DNA of 9,626 bases from an uncultured Lachnospiraceae bacterium. Lineage in GTDB: Bacteria > Bacillota > Clostridia > Lachnospirales > Lachnospiraceae. The translations under genes were made by a program, and so were the position numbers. The stretch spans positions 1 to 9,626 of the forward strand of contig CAMODS010000040.1 in NCBI GenBank assembly GCA_946611525.1. Reading direction: 5' to 3'. Position 1 is the stretch's first letter, and the number at the start of each line of letters is the position of its first letter. Below the pieces are notes generated by a model, which was not told the DNA's origin, did not search any database, and saw only the letters and a program-made list of their open reading frames with translations. Below, piece after piece: positions 1 through 7,190 of this stretch.

Positions 1-66
1 TAAGACTACGCCATCGGTGCCGAAAAGTGCCCGCTCCTCGGTAAATTTTGTATCCTTGTACTCCAT
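1..66 (-). CDS. DUF3737-like protein, N-terminal 22 codons (runs off left edge)
   Basis: Only the first 22 codons are inside the window, reading MEYKDTKFTEERALFGTDGV and on. An ATG at 64-66 preceded by AAGGAGG (74-80, seven bases between) is a strong translation start. The string F-x-E-E-R-A-L-[FY]-x-x-D is, from memory, how DUF3737 proteins begin. That family is a conserved right-handed-helix-like group of unknown function in Bacillota and other gut bacteria. The gene lies 86 nt downstream of murI on the same strand, so it could be co-transcribed with it, although the hairpin and T-run at 81-106 may reduce read-through. A weak promoter-like pair exists in the gap: TTGTCA at 134-139 and TATGTT at 110-115, spacer 18. 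That a real gene starts here is fairly certain; the family name is a guess from a short N-terminus. Confidence 0.6.
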   Translation of the reverse strand, partial: MEYKDTKFTEERALFGTDGVVL

Positions 67-80
67 TTTCGTTCCTCCTT

Positions 81-141
81 AAAAAGATTCTTGCTTTGCT
101 CAGAATGACAACATAGGGCTGCCTGGCCCGGCGTGACAACA
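81..141. repeat. Dispersed-repeat-like hairpin in the murI/DUF3737-like gap
   Basis: Read on the minus strand this has the form TCATTCTGAGCAAAGC followed by AAGAATC. That closely resembles a short intergenic repeat (TCATTCTGAGCGAAGCGAAGAATC type) I recall from many unrelated bacterial genomes. ATTCT (87-91) and AGAAT (102-106) pair, with an inner GC/GC pair, and a run of five T follows on the minus strand (81-85), so it may act as a weak terminator after murI. The 8-mer TGACAACA occurs twice in direct orientation, at 106-113 and 134-141, which suggests a degraded composite of two repeat units. Family membership is from memory and was not searched. Confidence 0.4.
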
Positions 142-152
142 GGGAACTTCGC

Positions 153-926
153 TTAAGATGTCATCAGCTTTTCGCACAGCGCCATGCGTTCCTTTGTGGG
201 AGCGCTGTTTTCAAATGTAACGCTTCCTTTATGCTCCGGCGGGTTGGAAAGCCCGGCGACATCAAGTCGCCTTTTTAACTCCTTAGCCGTACCGTAGGAT
301 CCGTCGAAGATCTCAACCTCTTCTCCCAAAACCTCGCTTATCACATCCGCCACGAAGGGATAGTGGGTACAACCCAAAACCGCCGCGTCCACCTGGTGGG
401 ATCCTCCCACCCTGTAAACTGCCAAAAGCTCTGTAAGGAACTTTCGGAGCTTTTGGGAGTCCAACTCACCACGCTCCACAAATTCCATAAGCCCCGGTGC
501 TCCTAAGGGTATGACATCCGCATCACCACCAAAGCGGTTCAAAAGCTTGTGGAACTTTTCCTCCCTTACTGTCATGGGTGTAGCCAACACCAGCACCCGT
601 CCTGTGGGGTACTTTTCCACAGCAGGCTTTAATGCAGGCTCTATACCCACCAGCGGAACCTCCGGATACATCTGTCTTAAAACACGGACCGCTGCAGAAG
701 TGGCCGTATTGCAGGCTATTGCACAGGCCTTTGCCCCACGCTTTAAAAAGCTTTTTGTGTGCTCAATGGTTAAAGTCCTTACCTCCTCGGTAGTCTTGGT
801 CCCATAAGGAGCGTTTTTTGAATCCCCGTAGTATAAAAAGTCCTCGTTTGGCATGAGACGCACCATCTCCCTTAAGACACTGATGCCTCCTACGCCTGAG
901 TCAAAAACCGAAATAAAATTATCCAT
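153..926 (-). CDS. murI: Glutamate racemase
   Basis: MurI interconverts L- and D-glutamate in the cytoplasm, supplying D-Glu for peptidoglycan. The 257-residue protein has the full set of family motifs: FDSGVGG (residues 8-14, with the Asp-Ser pair), YYGD...PYG (about 33-42), ACNTATSA with the first catalytic Cys at about 72, GIEPA (about 94-98), and LGCTHYPF with the second catalytic Cys at about 186 and its His partner at about 188. Length is normal. An in-frame ATG at 959 would add 11 residues, but it overlaps the likely -10 box (958-963) and has no ribosome site. The ATG at 926 starts directly before the conserved N-terminal strand and has AGGAG at 938-942, so I chose it. It diverges from the small zinc protein gene. 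No residue looks damaged. Confidence 0.95.
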   Translation of the reverse strand: MDNFISVFDSGVGGISVLREMVRLMPNEDFLYYGDSKNAPYGTKTTEEVRTLTIEHTKSFLKRGAKACAIACNTATSAAVRVLRQMYPEVPLVGIEPALKPAVEKYPTGRVLVLATPMTVREEKFHKLLNRFGGDADVIPLGAPGLMEFVERGELDSQKLRKFLTELLAVYRVGGSHQVDAAVLGCTHYPFVADVISEVLGEEVEIFDGSYGTAKELKRRLDVAGLSNPPEHKGSVTFENSAPTKERMALCEKLMTS

Positions 927-957
927 GTCTCTTTTGTCTCCTAGTTGTACTCCCCAC

Positions 958-986
958 ATTTTATAGATAAAACCTTAAAAAAGCAA
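958..986 (-). promoter_or_regulatory. Probable sigma-A promoter of murI
   Basis: On the minus strand TTGCTT (981-986) and TAAAAT (958-963) are separated by exactly 17 bp, giving a start near 951 and a leader of about 25 nt before the ATG at 926. This placement rules out the longer ATG at 959 as the normal start. It lies back to back with the plus-strand promoter at 992-1020. Confidence 0.5.
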
Positions 987-996
987 CCATATTGTT
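985..996. promoter_or_regulatory. Near-palindrome across two divergent -35 boxes
   Basis: AACCATATTGTT is a 12-bp imperfect palindrome (five of six base pairs match). It overlaps the last bases of the murI -35 box and nearly the whole -35 box of the opposite promoter. A protein bound here could block both promoters. It is AT-rich and short, so chance is a real alternative. Confidence 0.25.
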
Positions 997-1020
997 AAAA
1001 CATAAAAACCGTGATATAAT
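992..1020 (+). promoter_or_regulatory. Strong sigma-A promoter, extended -10, of the small zinc protein gene
   Basis: TTGTTA (992-997) and a perfect TATAAT (1015-1020) are 17 bp apart, and TG at 1012-1013 gives an extended -10 element (TGATATAAT). The expected start near 1027 leaves a leader of about 29 nt carrying the ribosome site AAGGGAG (1044-1050). This is the best-looking standard promoter in the window. Confidence 0.8.
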
Positions 1021-1055
1021 AACGATTCATAAGCAAGAAACAGAAGGGAGCAGCT

Positions 1056-1325
1056 ATGGCCAGACTCAGCAGATTTGATATATTGGAAGGTAACGACCGC
1101 AGACCCCGTCGGATGTGCAAAAACTGCGGGTGTGCCCTCGCCAGCTCAGTTGTCGGCGATCTATGCCAGAACTGCAAAGATGACGCCATCTACAAGGAAG
1201 TCCGCAAATATGTGGAGGAGAACGATGTCGGCGAGTACGAAGTGGCGGAGAAGTTTGACATCCCTGTGGAGTCAGTCCGGCGCTGGATCAAGATGGGTTA
1301 CATGGATTACAAAAAAAATAACTAA
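1056..1325 (+). CDS. Small zinc-ribbon plus helix-turn-helix protein, YvyF-like
   Basis: The 89-residue protein has two CxxC knuckles (Cys 21/24 and Cys 37/40, with an extra Cys 26) that should bind one zinc ion. They follow a basic N-terminal stretch (RRPRR, 15-19). Residues about 43-56 form a charged helix, and 57-83 look like a short MerR-like helix-turn-helix ending VRRWIKMGYMDY. This order matches what I recall of the flagellar-operon protein family that includes Bacillus YvyF, whose exact role is unclear; a small transcription factor is the other reading. The ATG has AAGGGAG five bases upstream and its own strong promoter, and a terminator follows at once, so it is a single-gene unit. 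It stands apart from any flagellar genes visible here. It could act on its own or the facing murI promoter, but nothing in the sequence proves that. The gene is surely real; the family is moderately sure. Confidence 0.85.
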   Translation: MARLSRFDILEGNDRRPRRMCKNCGCALASSVVGDLCQNCKDDAIYKEVRKYVEENDVGEYEVAEKFDIPVESVRRWIKMGYMDYKKNN

Positions 1326-1333
1326 AATAAAAG

Positions 1334-1366
1334 CAGGCGGTTCCAACAAAAACCGCCTGTTTTTTT
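1334..1366. terminator. Bidirectional intrinsic terminator
   Basis: A perfect 9-bp stem, CAGGCGGTT (1334-1342) with AACCGCCTG (1351-1359), encloses an 8-nt loop. It is followed by seven T on the plus strand (1360-1366) and by CTTTTATTTT on the minus strand. It lies 8 nt after the stop of the zinc protein gene and directly after the stop of the last exporter gene (1365-1367), so it ends the transcripts of both convergent units. Confidence 0.95.
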
Positions 1367-3263
1367 ATGCATTCACTATTTTCCCCGTATAGAGCTGATA
1401 GTACTTGCCCTCCTCGGATATGAGCTCATCATGACTTCCCCTCTCTATGATACGTCCCTGATCCAAAACCATGATACAGTCGGAATTTCTGATGGTGGAC
1501 AGCCTGTGAGCTATCACGAAGGTGGTACGCCCATGCATCAGCCGGTCCATACCGTCCTGTACCAGCTTTTCTGTCCTGGTATCAATAGAGGATGTAGCCT
1601 CATCAAGGATCAGCACCGGCGGATCTGCAATGGCCGCTCTGGCTATGGCCAAAAGCTGTCTCTGTCCCTGTGAAAGGGATGCTCCGTTTCCTGTAAGCAC
1701 TGTATCATATCCCTCAGGAAGCCTGCGGATAAAGCCGTGGGCATTGGCAAGTTTTGCCGCTGCCTTTACTTCCTCATCCGTGGCGTCCAGCTTTCCATAT
1801 CGTATATTGTCCGCCACAGTGCCGGTGAAAAGCTGCGTATCCTGAAGCACAATTCCTAACGACCTTCTCAGATCCTCCTTTTTTATCTTGTTGATATTGA
1901 TGCCGTCATATCTGATCTTTCCGTCAGCTATATCGTAAAATCTGTTTATCAGATTCGTGATCGTGGTCTTGCCTGCGCCGGTAGCTCCCACGAAGGCTAT
2001 CTTTTGTCCCGGCTTCGCATAGAGCGTGATATTGTGTAGTACAGTCTTTTCCGGAACGTAGGCAAAATCTACATCATCAAATACCACTTCGCCCCTTTGT
2101 CTCTGATAAGTGGTGGTACCATCTGCTGCATGGAAATGCTTCCAGGCCCAGACTCCGGTATGCTCCTCGCACTCTTTTATCTCGCCTGATTCCTCCTTCG
2201 CATTTACAAGGGTCACATAACCCTCATCTGTCTCAGGCTCCTCATCTATAAGGGCAAAGATACGCCGTGCCCCCGCCATGGCCATGACTATAAAGTTGAG
2301 CTGCTGGCTTATCTGGCTGATGGGCATGTTAAAGCTCTTGTTGAAGGTCAAAAAGCTGGCAAGCTTTCCGAGTGTAAGTCCCGTCCAGCCGTTAAGGGCA
2401 AGTATGCCTCCAACCACTGCAACCAGTACATAGCTTACATTTCCAAGCTGGGCATTTGCAGGCATCAGTACGTTGGCATAGGTATTGGCCTTGCTGGCGG
2501 AGTCAAAAAGCTGTTCGTTAAGCTCATCAAACCTTTCGATGGCGGCCGCCTCGTGGTTGAATACCTTTACCACCTTCTGGCCGTTCATCATCTCCTCAAT
2601 ATTGCCGTTTACCGTAGCCAGATCCTTTTGCTGTTGCACAAAATACTTGCCCGAAAGACCTGCAAGCTTTCCGGTGACAAGGAGCATCACTCCCACCATA
2701 AGAAGGGTTACCACCGTAAGAGGTATGGACAGCCTGATCATTGATACCAGCACTGCGATGATGGTAAGTGCTGAGTTAAAGGCCTGGGGTATGGTCTCGG
2801 ATATAAGCTGCCTTAGGGTGTCGATATCATTGGTATAGGTGGACATGATATCGCCGTGGGCATTGTTGTCAAAGTATCTAACTGGCAGCTTTTCCATGTG
2901 TGTAAACATGGTATCACGAAGCTCCCTAAGAGTCCCCTGACCAATATAGACCATAATAAGCCTGTAAACATAGGTAGCCGCCACTCCGGCTGCATAGAAG
3001 CATGCCACCCTTCCGATGGCATGTAAAAGTGGCGTAAAGTCCCTGCTTTTTGTCTGAAGCATGGGCTGGATGTAGTCATCTATAAGCGTCTGCATAAACA
3101 GTGTCCCCTGAACATTGCAGAGCACCGATATCACAATGCACACAAAGACCACGATGAACCTGAACTTATATCTGTCCATCAAAAACCTGAACACCCTGCC
3201 GAGGGATTCACGGTTTTGGATGAAGTCTTCTTTGGTAAGTTTTTTTCTGGGCTGTCTGGCCAT
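1365..3263 (-). CDS. ABC exporter half-transporter, catalytically canonical subunit
   Basis: The 632-residue protein has an N-terminal six-helix exporter domain (about 30-330) fused to an ATP-binding domain (about 390-632). The ATP-binding motifs are intact: Walker A GATGAGKT (426-433), Q-loop Gln 474, signature LSQGQ (530-534), Walker B VLILD (550-554) with the catalytic Glu 555, and switch His 586. A linker of about 45 residues between the domains (about 345-393), rich in E, G and W, is typical of TM288-like subunits. With the upstream gene it should form a heterodimer in the membrane that exports drugs, lipids or peptides; the substrate cannot be read from sequence. An in-frame GTG six bases upstream is only 3 nt from AGGAGG (3273-3278), while the ATG at 3263 is 9 nt away and forms TGATG with the previous stop, so I chose the ATG. 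The C-terminus ends at the bidirectional terminator. Confidence 0.93.
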   Translation of the reverse strand: MARQPRKKLTKEDFIQNRESLGRVFRFLMDRYKFRFIVVFVCIVISVLCNVQGTLFMQTLIDDYIQPMLQTKSRDFTPLLHAIGRVACFYAAGVAATYVYRLIMVYIGQGTLRELRDTMFTHMEKLPVRYFDNNAHGDIMSTYTNDIDTLRQLISETIPQAFNSALTIIAVLVSMIRLSIPLTVVTLLMVGVMLLVTGKLAGLSGKYFVQQQKDLATVNGNIEEMMNGQKVVKVFNHEAAAIERFDELNEQLFDSASKANTYANVLMPANAQLGNVSYVLVAVVGGILALNGWTGLTLGKLASFLTFNKSFNMPISQISQQLNFIVMAMAGARRIFALIDEEPETDEGYVTLVNAKEESGEIKECEEHTGVWAWKHFHAADGTTTYQRQRGEVVFDDVDFAYVPEKTVLHNITLYAKPGQKIAFVGATGAGKTTITNLINRFYDIADGKIRYDGININKIKKEDLRRSLGIVLQDTQLFTGTVADNIRYGKLDATDEEVKAAAKLANAHGFIRRLPEGYDTVLTGNGASLSQGQRQLLAIARAAIADPPVLILDEATSSIDTRTEKLVQDGMDRLMHGRTTFVIAHRLSTIRNSDCIMVLDQGRIIERGSHDELISEEGKYYQLYTGKIVNA

Positions 3264-5053
3264 CAGCACTCACCTCCTTTCGAAGACTCTGCAGGTGCTT
3301 TTTCATCACCCTGCTGCTCATCAAAGTCACCATTGCCCTCACCGGTCTGTGACTCATATACCTCTCTGTAGATATCATTGGATCTAAGGAGGTTTTCATG
3401 GGTGTCAAAGCCATTGACTCTGCCGTCGTCCATAACTATGATGCGGTCGGCATCCTGCACTGATGAGATGCGCTGGGCGATGATTAGCTTTGTGGTGCCG
3501 GGAATCTCTTCACGAAAGGCCCGTCTGATATTGGCGTCAGTGGTAGTGTCCACTGCACTGGTGCTGTCATCAAGTATCAGTATTTTAGGCTTTTTTAAAA
3601 GTGCTCTTGCGATACAAAGTCTCTGGCGCTGACCACCGGATACATTGGTACCGCCCTGAGTGATCATAGTGTTATATCCATCCGGCAGCTTTTCAATAAA
3701 CTCATCCGCACATGCCAAAACGCAGGCGCGTCTGCACTCCTCATCAGAGGCATCCGGATCGCCCCAGCGAAGATTCTCATAGATGGTTCCGGAGAAAAGC
3801 ACATTCTTCTGGAGTACTACTGATACCTCATCCCTCAGCTTTTCTATATCATATTCCCTCACGTCCCTGCCGCCTACCTTTACGCAGCCCTCATTGACAT
3901 CATAGAGTCTGGATATGAGGTTGACCAGTGAAGTCTTTGCGCTGCCGGTACCACCAACGATACCGATGGTCTCCCCGCTTTTAATGTGGATATCTATATC
4001 GGAAAGAACAAAGTCCTCTGCACTCTTGTGATATCCAAAGTTTACATGGTCAAAATCGATGCTTCCGTCAGAAACCTCCATAACCGGAGTGTCGGGGTTT
4101 TTGATATCCGGCTCCTCGTCCAACACCTCAACTATACGCTCTGCCGAAGCAGTGGACATGGTGATCATGACAAAGAGCACCGCCACCATCATGAGACTTA
4201 TCAGGATGCTCATGCAATATGTCATAAGCTGGGTAAGTTTACCCACACTAAGTCTGCCGTTTACCACATCAATGGCACCGAACCATGAAAGAAGAAGTAT
4301 CACCACATAGACGGTACCCATCATGATGGGCATGGCCACTACCATGATCTTTTCTGCCTTTACAAACATCCTGTAGATGTTTTCAGAAGCAGTCTTAAAC
4401 TTTTTCGTCTCGTAATCCTCGCGGACATAGGCCTTGACTACTCGTATGGCAGAGACGTTTTCCTGTACGGAGTTGTTGAGCTCGTCATATTTTTCAAACA
4501 CCGCAGTAAACACTTTTTTTACAATGGGCAAAAGTATGATCATGATGATCACCAAAAATACAAGTGCACCAAGGTATATCATGGAAAGCTTCGGGCTTAT
4601 GGAAATCGCCATAACAAGAGCAACGATAAGAGAAGCCGGGGCGCGCATGCCCATCCTGAGTATCATCTGAAAGGCATTTTGTATATTGGTCACATCGGTG
4701 GTAAGCCTGGTGATCAGGGATGAAGACGAAAACTTGTCTATATTCTTAAAGGAATAGGTCTGGATCTTTCTAAACATGGCTGATCTGAGATTTTTGGCAA
4801 GACCTGCCGATCCGATCGCACCATACTTTCCTCCGGCGATACCTGCAAAAAGTCCTATCAGGGCAACCAAAAGCATAAAGGCACCGTCTATCAGCACACG
4901 GCGCATATCCCCGTTTCCTATTCCGTCATCGATGATGGATGCCATATAACCGGGCATGATCATCTCCATTGCTACCTCAAGTAGCATAAACAGCGGCGTA
5001 AGCACCGCCGCTGTTTTATACTCTTTTATGTGTGATAAAAGCTTTTTAACCAA
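3263..5053 (-). CDS. ABC exporter half-transporter, degenerate-site subunit
   Basis: This 596-residue six-helix exporter domain (about 1-310) with ATP-binding domain (about 330-565) is the partner of the next gene. Motifs are Walker A GGTGSAKT (367-374), Q-loop Gln 415, signature VSGGQ (471-475) and Walker B ILILD (491-495). The catalytic Glu is replaced by Asp 496 and the switch His by Gln 527 (IIAQR). Those two changes, with a regular signature, mark the degenerate-site subunit of TM287/288-type heterodimers. In the dimer its good signature completes the active site of the partner, while its own site binds ATP but hydrolyses little. A tail of about 25 residues (571-596) is acidic and Gly-rich. 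The start is a TTG at 5051-5053 with GAGGG (5060-5064) six bases upstream. Starting there gives the usual MVKKLLSHIKEYK beginning, and no ATG fits. The gene begins 2 nt after the chemoreceptor stop and overlaps the next gene by one base. Confidence 0.93.
   Translation of the reverse strand: MVKKLLSHIKEYKTAAVLTPLFMLLEVAMEMIMPGYMASIIDDGIGNGDMRRVLIDGAFMLLVALIGLFAGIAGGKYGAIGSAGLAKNLRSAMFRKIQTYSFKNIDKFSSSSLITRLTTDVTNIQNAFQMILRMGMRAPASLIVALVMAISISPKLSMIYLGALVFLVIIMIILLPIVKKVFTAVFEKYDELNNSVQENVSAIRVVKAYVREDYETKKFKTASENIYRMFVKAEKIMVVAMPIMMGTVYVVILLLSWFGAIDVVNGRLSVGKLTQLMTYCMSILISLMMVAVLFVMITMSTASAERIVEVLDEEPDIKNPDTPVMEVSDGSIDFDHVNFGYHKSAEDFVLSDIDIHIKSGETIGIVGGTGSAKTSLVNLISRLYDVNEGCVKVGGRDVREYDIEKLRDEVSVVLQKNVLFSGTIYENLRWGDPDASDEECRRACVLACADEFIEKLPDGYNTMITQGGTNVSGGQRQRLCIARALLKKPKILILDDSTSAVDTTTDANIRRAFREEIPGTTKLIIAQRISSVQDADRIIVMDDGRVNGFDTHENLLRSNDIYREVYESQTGEGNGDFDEQQGDEKAPAESSKGGEC
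3273..3278 (-). promoter_or_regulatory. Ribosome binding site that fixes the start of the canonical exporter subunit
   Basis: AGGAGG on the minus strand lies 9 nt before the ATG at 3263 but only 3 nt before the in-frame GTG at 3269, so the ATG is preferred. The site is inside the last codons of the preceding gene. Confidence 0.7.
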
Positions 5054-5055
5054 AA

Positions 5056-7176
5056 TTATCCCTCGTCTTCCTCGTTCATCTTGAACCGACTGACAATATC
5101 TGAGAGTGAATCGGAGACTTCTTTCTGCTCCTGAGTCATATCGTAAACGTTGCTTACCATACCGGAAACATCATTTACGATGTTGGTGACCTCAGATGAG
5201 GATGTAGCTGTCTCTGTAGCAGACTCTGCGATGGAGCCAACAGCTGCATTGACCTGCTCCATGGACTCGCGGATATACTGTACCATCTCTGCGATCTTGT
5301 CAGTCAGGTTACCAAAGGACTCAGCATCACGTCCGTACTGCTCACCCACCTCAATGAAGTGATCATAATCCGGAGTAACTGTATCCTGTACAAAGCTTAA
5401 GAGCTCACCTGAGTCACGGTTCAGTGAAGCGAATGCATCCTGAATAGCGGAAATGGTATCCTGGATCTTGTCAACTGCTGCCTTGGTATCGGTAGCTAAG
5501 CTGTTGATCTCGGATGCAACCACTGCAAATCCGCGTCCATGCTCACCGGCACGGGCCGCCTCGATGGAAGCGTTAAGTGAAAGCAGGTTGATCTGATCTG
5601 CGATATCTGAAATAGCTTCGGCAAGTGTACCGATCTCGCTGACCACCTCTGCCTTTTTGGAAGCCTCCTTAAGAGCAGCTCCTCTGGCCTGAGCCACGGA
5701 AACAGCATTCTCGCTTGCCTCTTTGGACTCCTTAACTATGCCGTTAGCACGCTCCTTGATCTTTTTAACCTCTTCCTCAATAGCCTGAGTCTCCTCTGCC
5801 AGCTGGAGTACTGACTGGTTGACTTCGTTGGCGGAAGCGGAAACCTGCTCGGTAGCAGCTCCGGTATTTGCCATAGCATCATTTACACGGATCATGGAGC
5901 TCTGAACATTCTCAAACTGACTGGTAAGATCCGTTGCCACTCCGCCTATCTCGCCGGAGGAGTAGTTTACCCTGTTGGAACCTTGCATGATGCCACGGAT
6001 AACGTTACTGTTGTTTTCGTACATGCTGTTTAATGCATCACTCATGGCACCGATCTCATCCTTACGGTTGATCTCCACAGGCTTGATGGTAAAGTTTCCG
6101 TCTGCCAGATCCTCAGCAAACTTCTCAACCTTGATCATAGCCTTGGCAACACCTGATGACTGAAGCAATACAGCTACTGCACAGATAATAAGAGCGATAA
6201 CGGTAATAACGATGCCGATCGTCCTCATGTGGTCGATGGGCTCATTTATCTTGTCAACCGAAACTGTAATACCAAGCTTCCAGTTGACTCCGGGAATAGT
6301 GGCATAGTATACATTGTATCCGCCACCACCAACAAAGGTGGAAACCCCGCGCTCATTACCCATAACTTCCGCTGCCACATTCTTGATATTGGTGGGATCG
6401 TCTGCGATATTGAGACCTGACGATGCAGCATCGGGATTATAGGCGTCATAAATGTATACACCACTTGAATCCAAAAGGAAAAGATTGCCATCGTAATCCA
6501 ACTTCACGTTCTCAAGCTGCGCCTGTACAGTATCGAGAGTCAGGTCAACCGTGATACATCCCAGACACTTACTGCCGTCATACAGGGGGACAGAACAGGT
6601 GGACATAACCGTACCGCTGGCCTCGTCATAGTAAGGATTGGTAACAGTAGCCTCCACATGGTCGATAGCAACGGCATTCAAATAATACTCCTGATTAAAA
6701 TAGTCATACTCTGCATTTGAGTACTCCCAGTCCTCCACAAATCCGCCATTGCCATCCTTGTACCAGTAAGGACCGTAATACTTCTGGGCTGGATCGTAGA
6801 CATTGGGCTCAAACCAGATACCTGCACCACTGGCCAGATCATTGCCGGAGAGCACACTCTGGAAAAGCTGTGCATAAGCTGAAATGTCCGATGTCTTATA
6901 TGTCGTGGATACTGCATAGGACAAATGCTCTGCTGCTGCCCTGATGCCATCCATCTGGGCACTTACGTTTTCGACATTGGTGTCCAGCGTAGCTTCCATG
7001 GTCTTTGATGTCTGTGTCGTAATCAGGCTCTGACTGGTGGAGGTAAGAACTATCTCCATTATGATAAGAGCAATGACCACCCACGGCAGGATGCCCAGTA
7101 TCATCCGGGCCTGGATACCCATGCCCTGCTTGCGGTTAACTACCTTCTCCTTTGGTTCCTTCGCTTTTCTAGCCAT
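5056..7176 (-). CDS. Methyl-accepting chemotaxis protein with extracellular dCache-type sensor
   Basis: This 706-residue chemoreceptor should bind a ligand outside the cell and control CheA kinase, hence flagellar rotation. In order: a basic cytoplasmic start (1-22), membrane helix 1 (about 25-46), a large extracellular sensor (about 47-315) of double-Cache type with the GVNWKLGITV strand near 296-305, membrane helix 2 (about 319-340), a HAMP linker (about 341-395) and a long signalling coiled coil to the end. The CheA/CheW-binding hairpin tip is INLLSLNASIEAARAGEHGR (529-548), a near-consensus sequence. The sensor has Cys 194, 204 and 207, including a CLGC pair, which is odd for this domain. 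I see no C-terminal CheR-tethering pentapeptide. The ATG has AAGGAGG (7184-7190) directly after the upstream stop, seven bases away. Its stop is 2 nt from an exporter gene, so export and sensing may share a substrate. Confidence 0.95.
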   Translation of the reverse strand: MARKAKEPKEKVVNRKQGMGIQARMILGILPWVVIALIIMEIVLTSTSQSLITTQTSKTMEATLDTNVENVSAQMDGIRAAAEHLSYAVSTTYKTSDISAYAQLFQSVLSGNDLASGAGIWFEPNVYDPAQKYYGPYWYKDGNGGFVEDWEYSNAEYDYFNQEYYLNAVAIDHVEATVTNPYYDEASGTVMSTCSVPLYDGSKCLGCITVDLTLDTVQAQLENVKLDYDGNLFLLDSSGVYIYDAYNPDAASSGLNIADDPTNIKNVAAEVMGNERGVSTFVGGGGYNVYYATIPGVNWKLGITVSVDKINEPIDHMRTIGIVITVIALIICAVAVLLQSSGVAKAMIKVEKFAEDLADGNFTIKPVEINRKDEIGAMSDALNSMYENNSNVIRGIMQGSNRVNYSSGEIGGVATDLTSQFENVQSSMIRVNDAMANTGAATEQVSASANEVNQSVLQLAEETQAIEEEVKKIKERANGIVKESKEASENAVSVAQARGAALKEASKKAEVVSEIGTLAEAISDIADQINLLSLNASIEAARAGEHGRGFAVVASEINSLATDTKAAVDKIQDTISAIQDAFASLNRDSGELLSFVQDTVTPDYDHFIEVGEQYGRDAESFGNLTDKIAEMVQYIRESMEQVNAAVGSIAESATETATSSSEVTNIVNDVSGMVSNVYDMTQEQKEVSDSLSDIVSRFKMNEEDEG

Positions 7177-7190
7177 GTAAAAACCTCCTT

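Noticed and set aside
81..106. Efficient intrinsic terminator after murI
   Set aside because: The stem has only five outer pairs and two inner ones with mismatches, so it is described as a repeat with at most weak terminator action.
153..959. Longer murI beginning at the ATG at 957-959
   Set aside because: That ATG overlaps the likely -10 box and has no ribosome site; the extra 11 residues do not look like MurI.
2485..2838. Open frame of 117 codons on the plus strand
   Set aside because: It lies wholly inside the exporter gene, which has complete family motifs on the other strand, and it has no ribosome site or recognisable domain.
5040..5064. Frameshift or missing start in the degenerate exporter subunit, because no ATG begins it
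   Set aside because: A TTG with GAGGG six bases upstream gives the normal family N-terminus, so the gene is intact.
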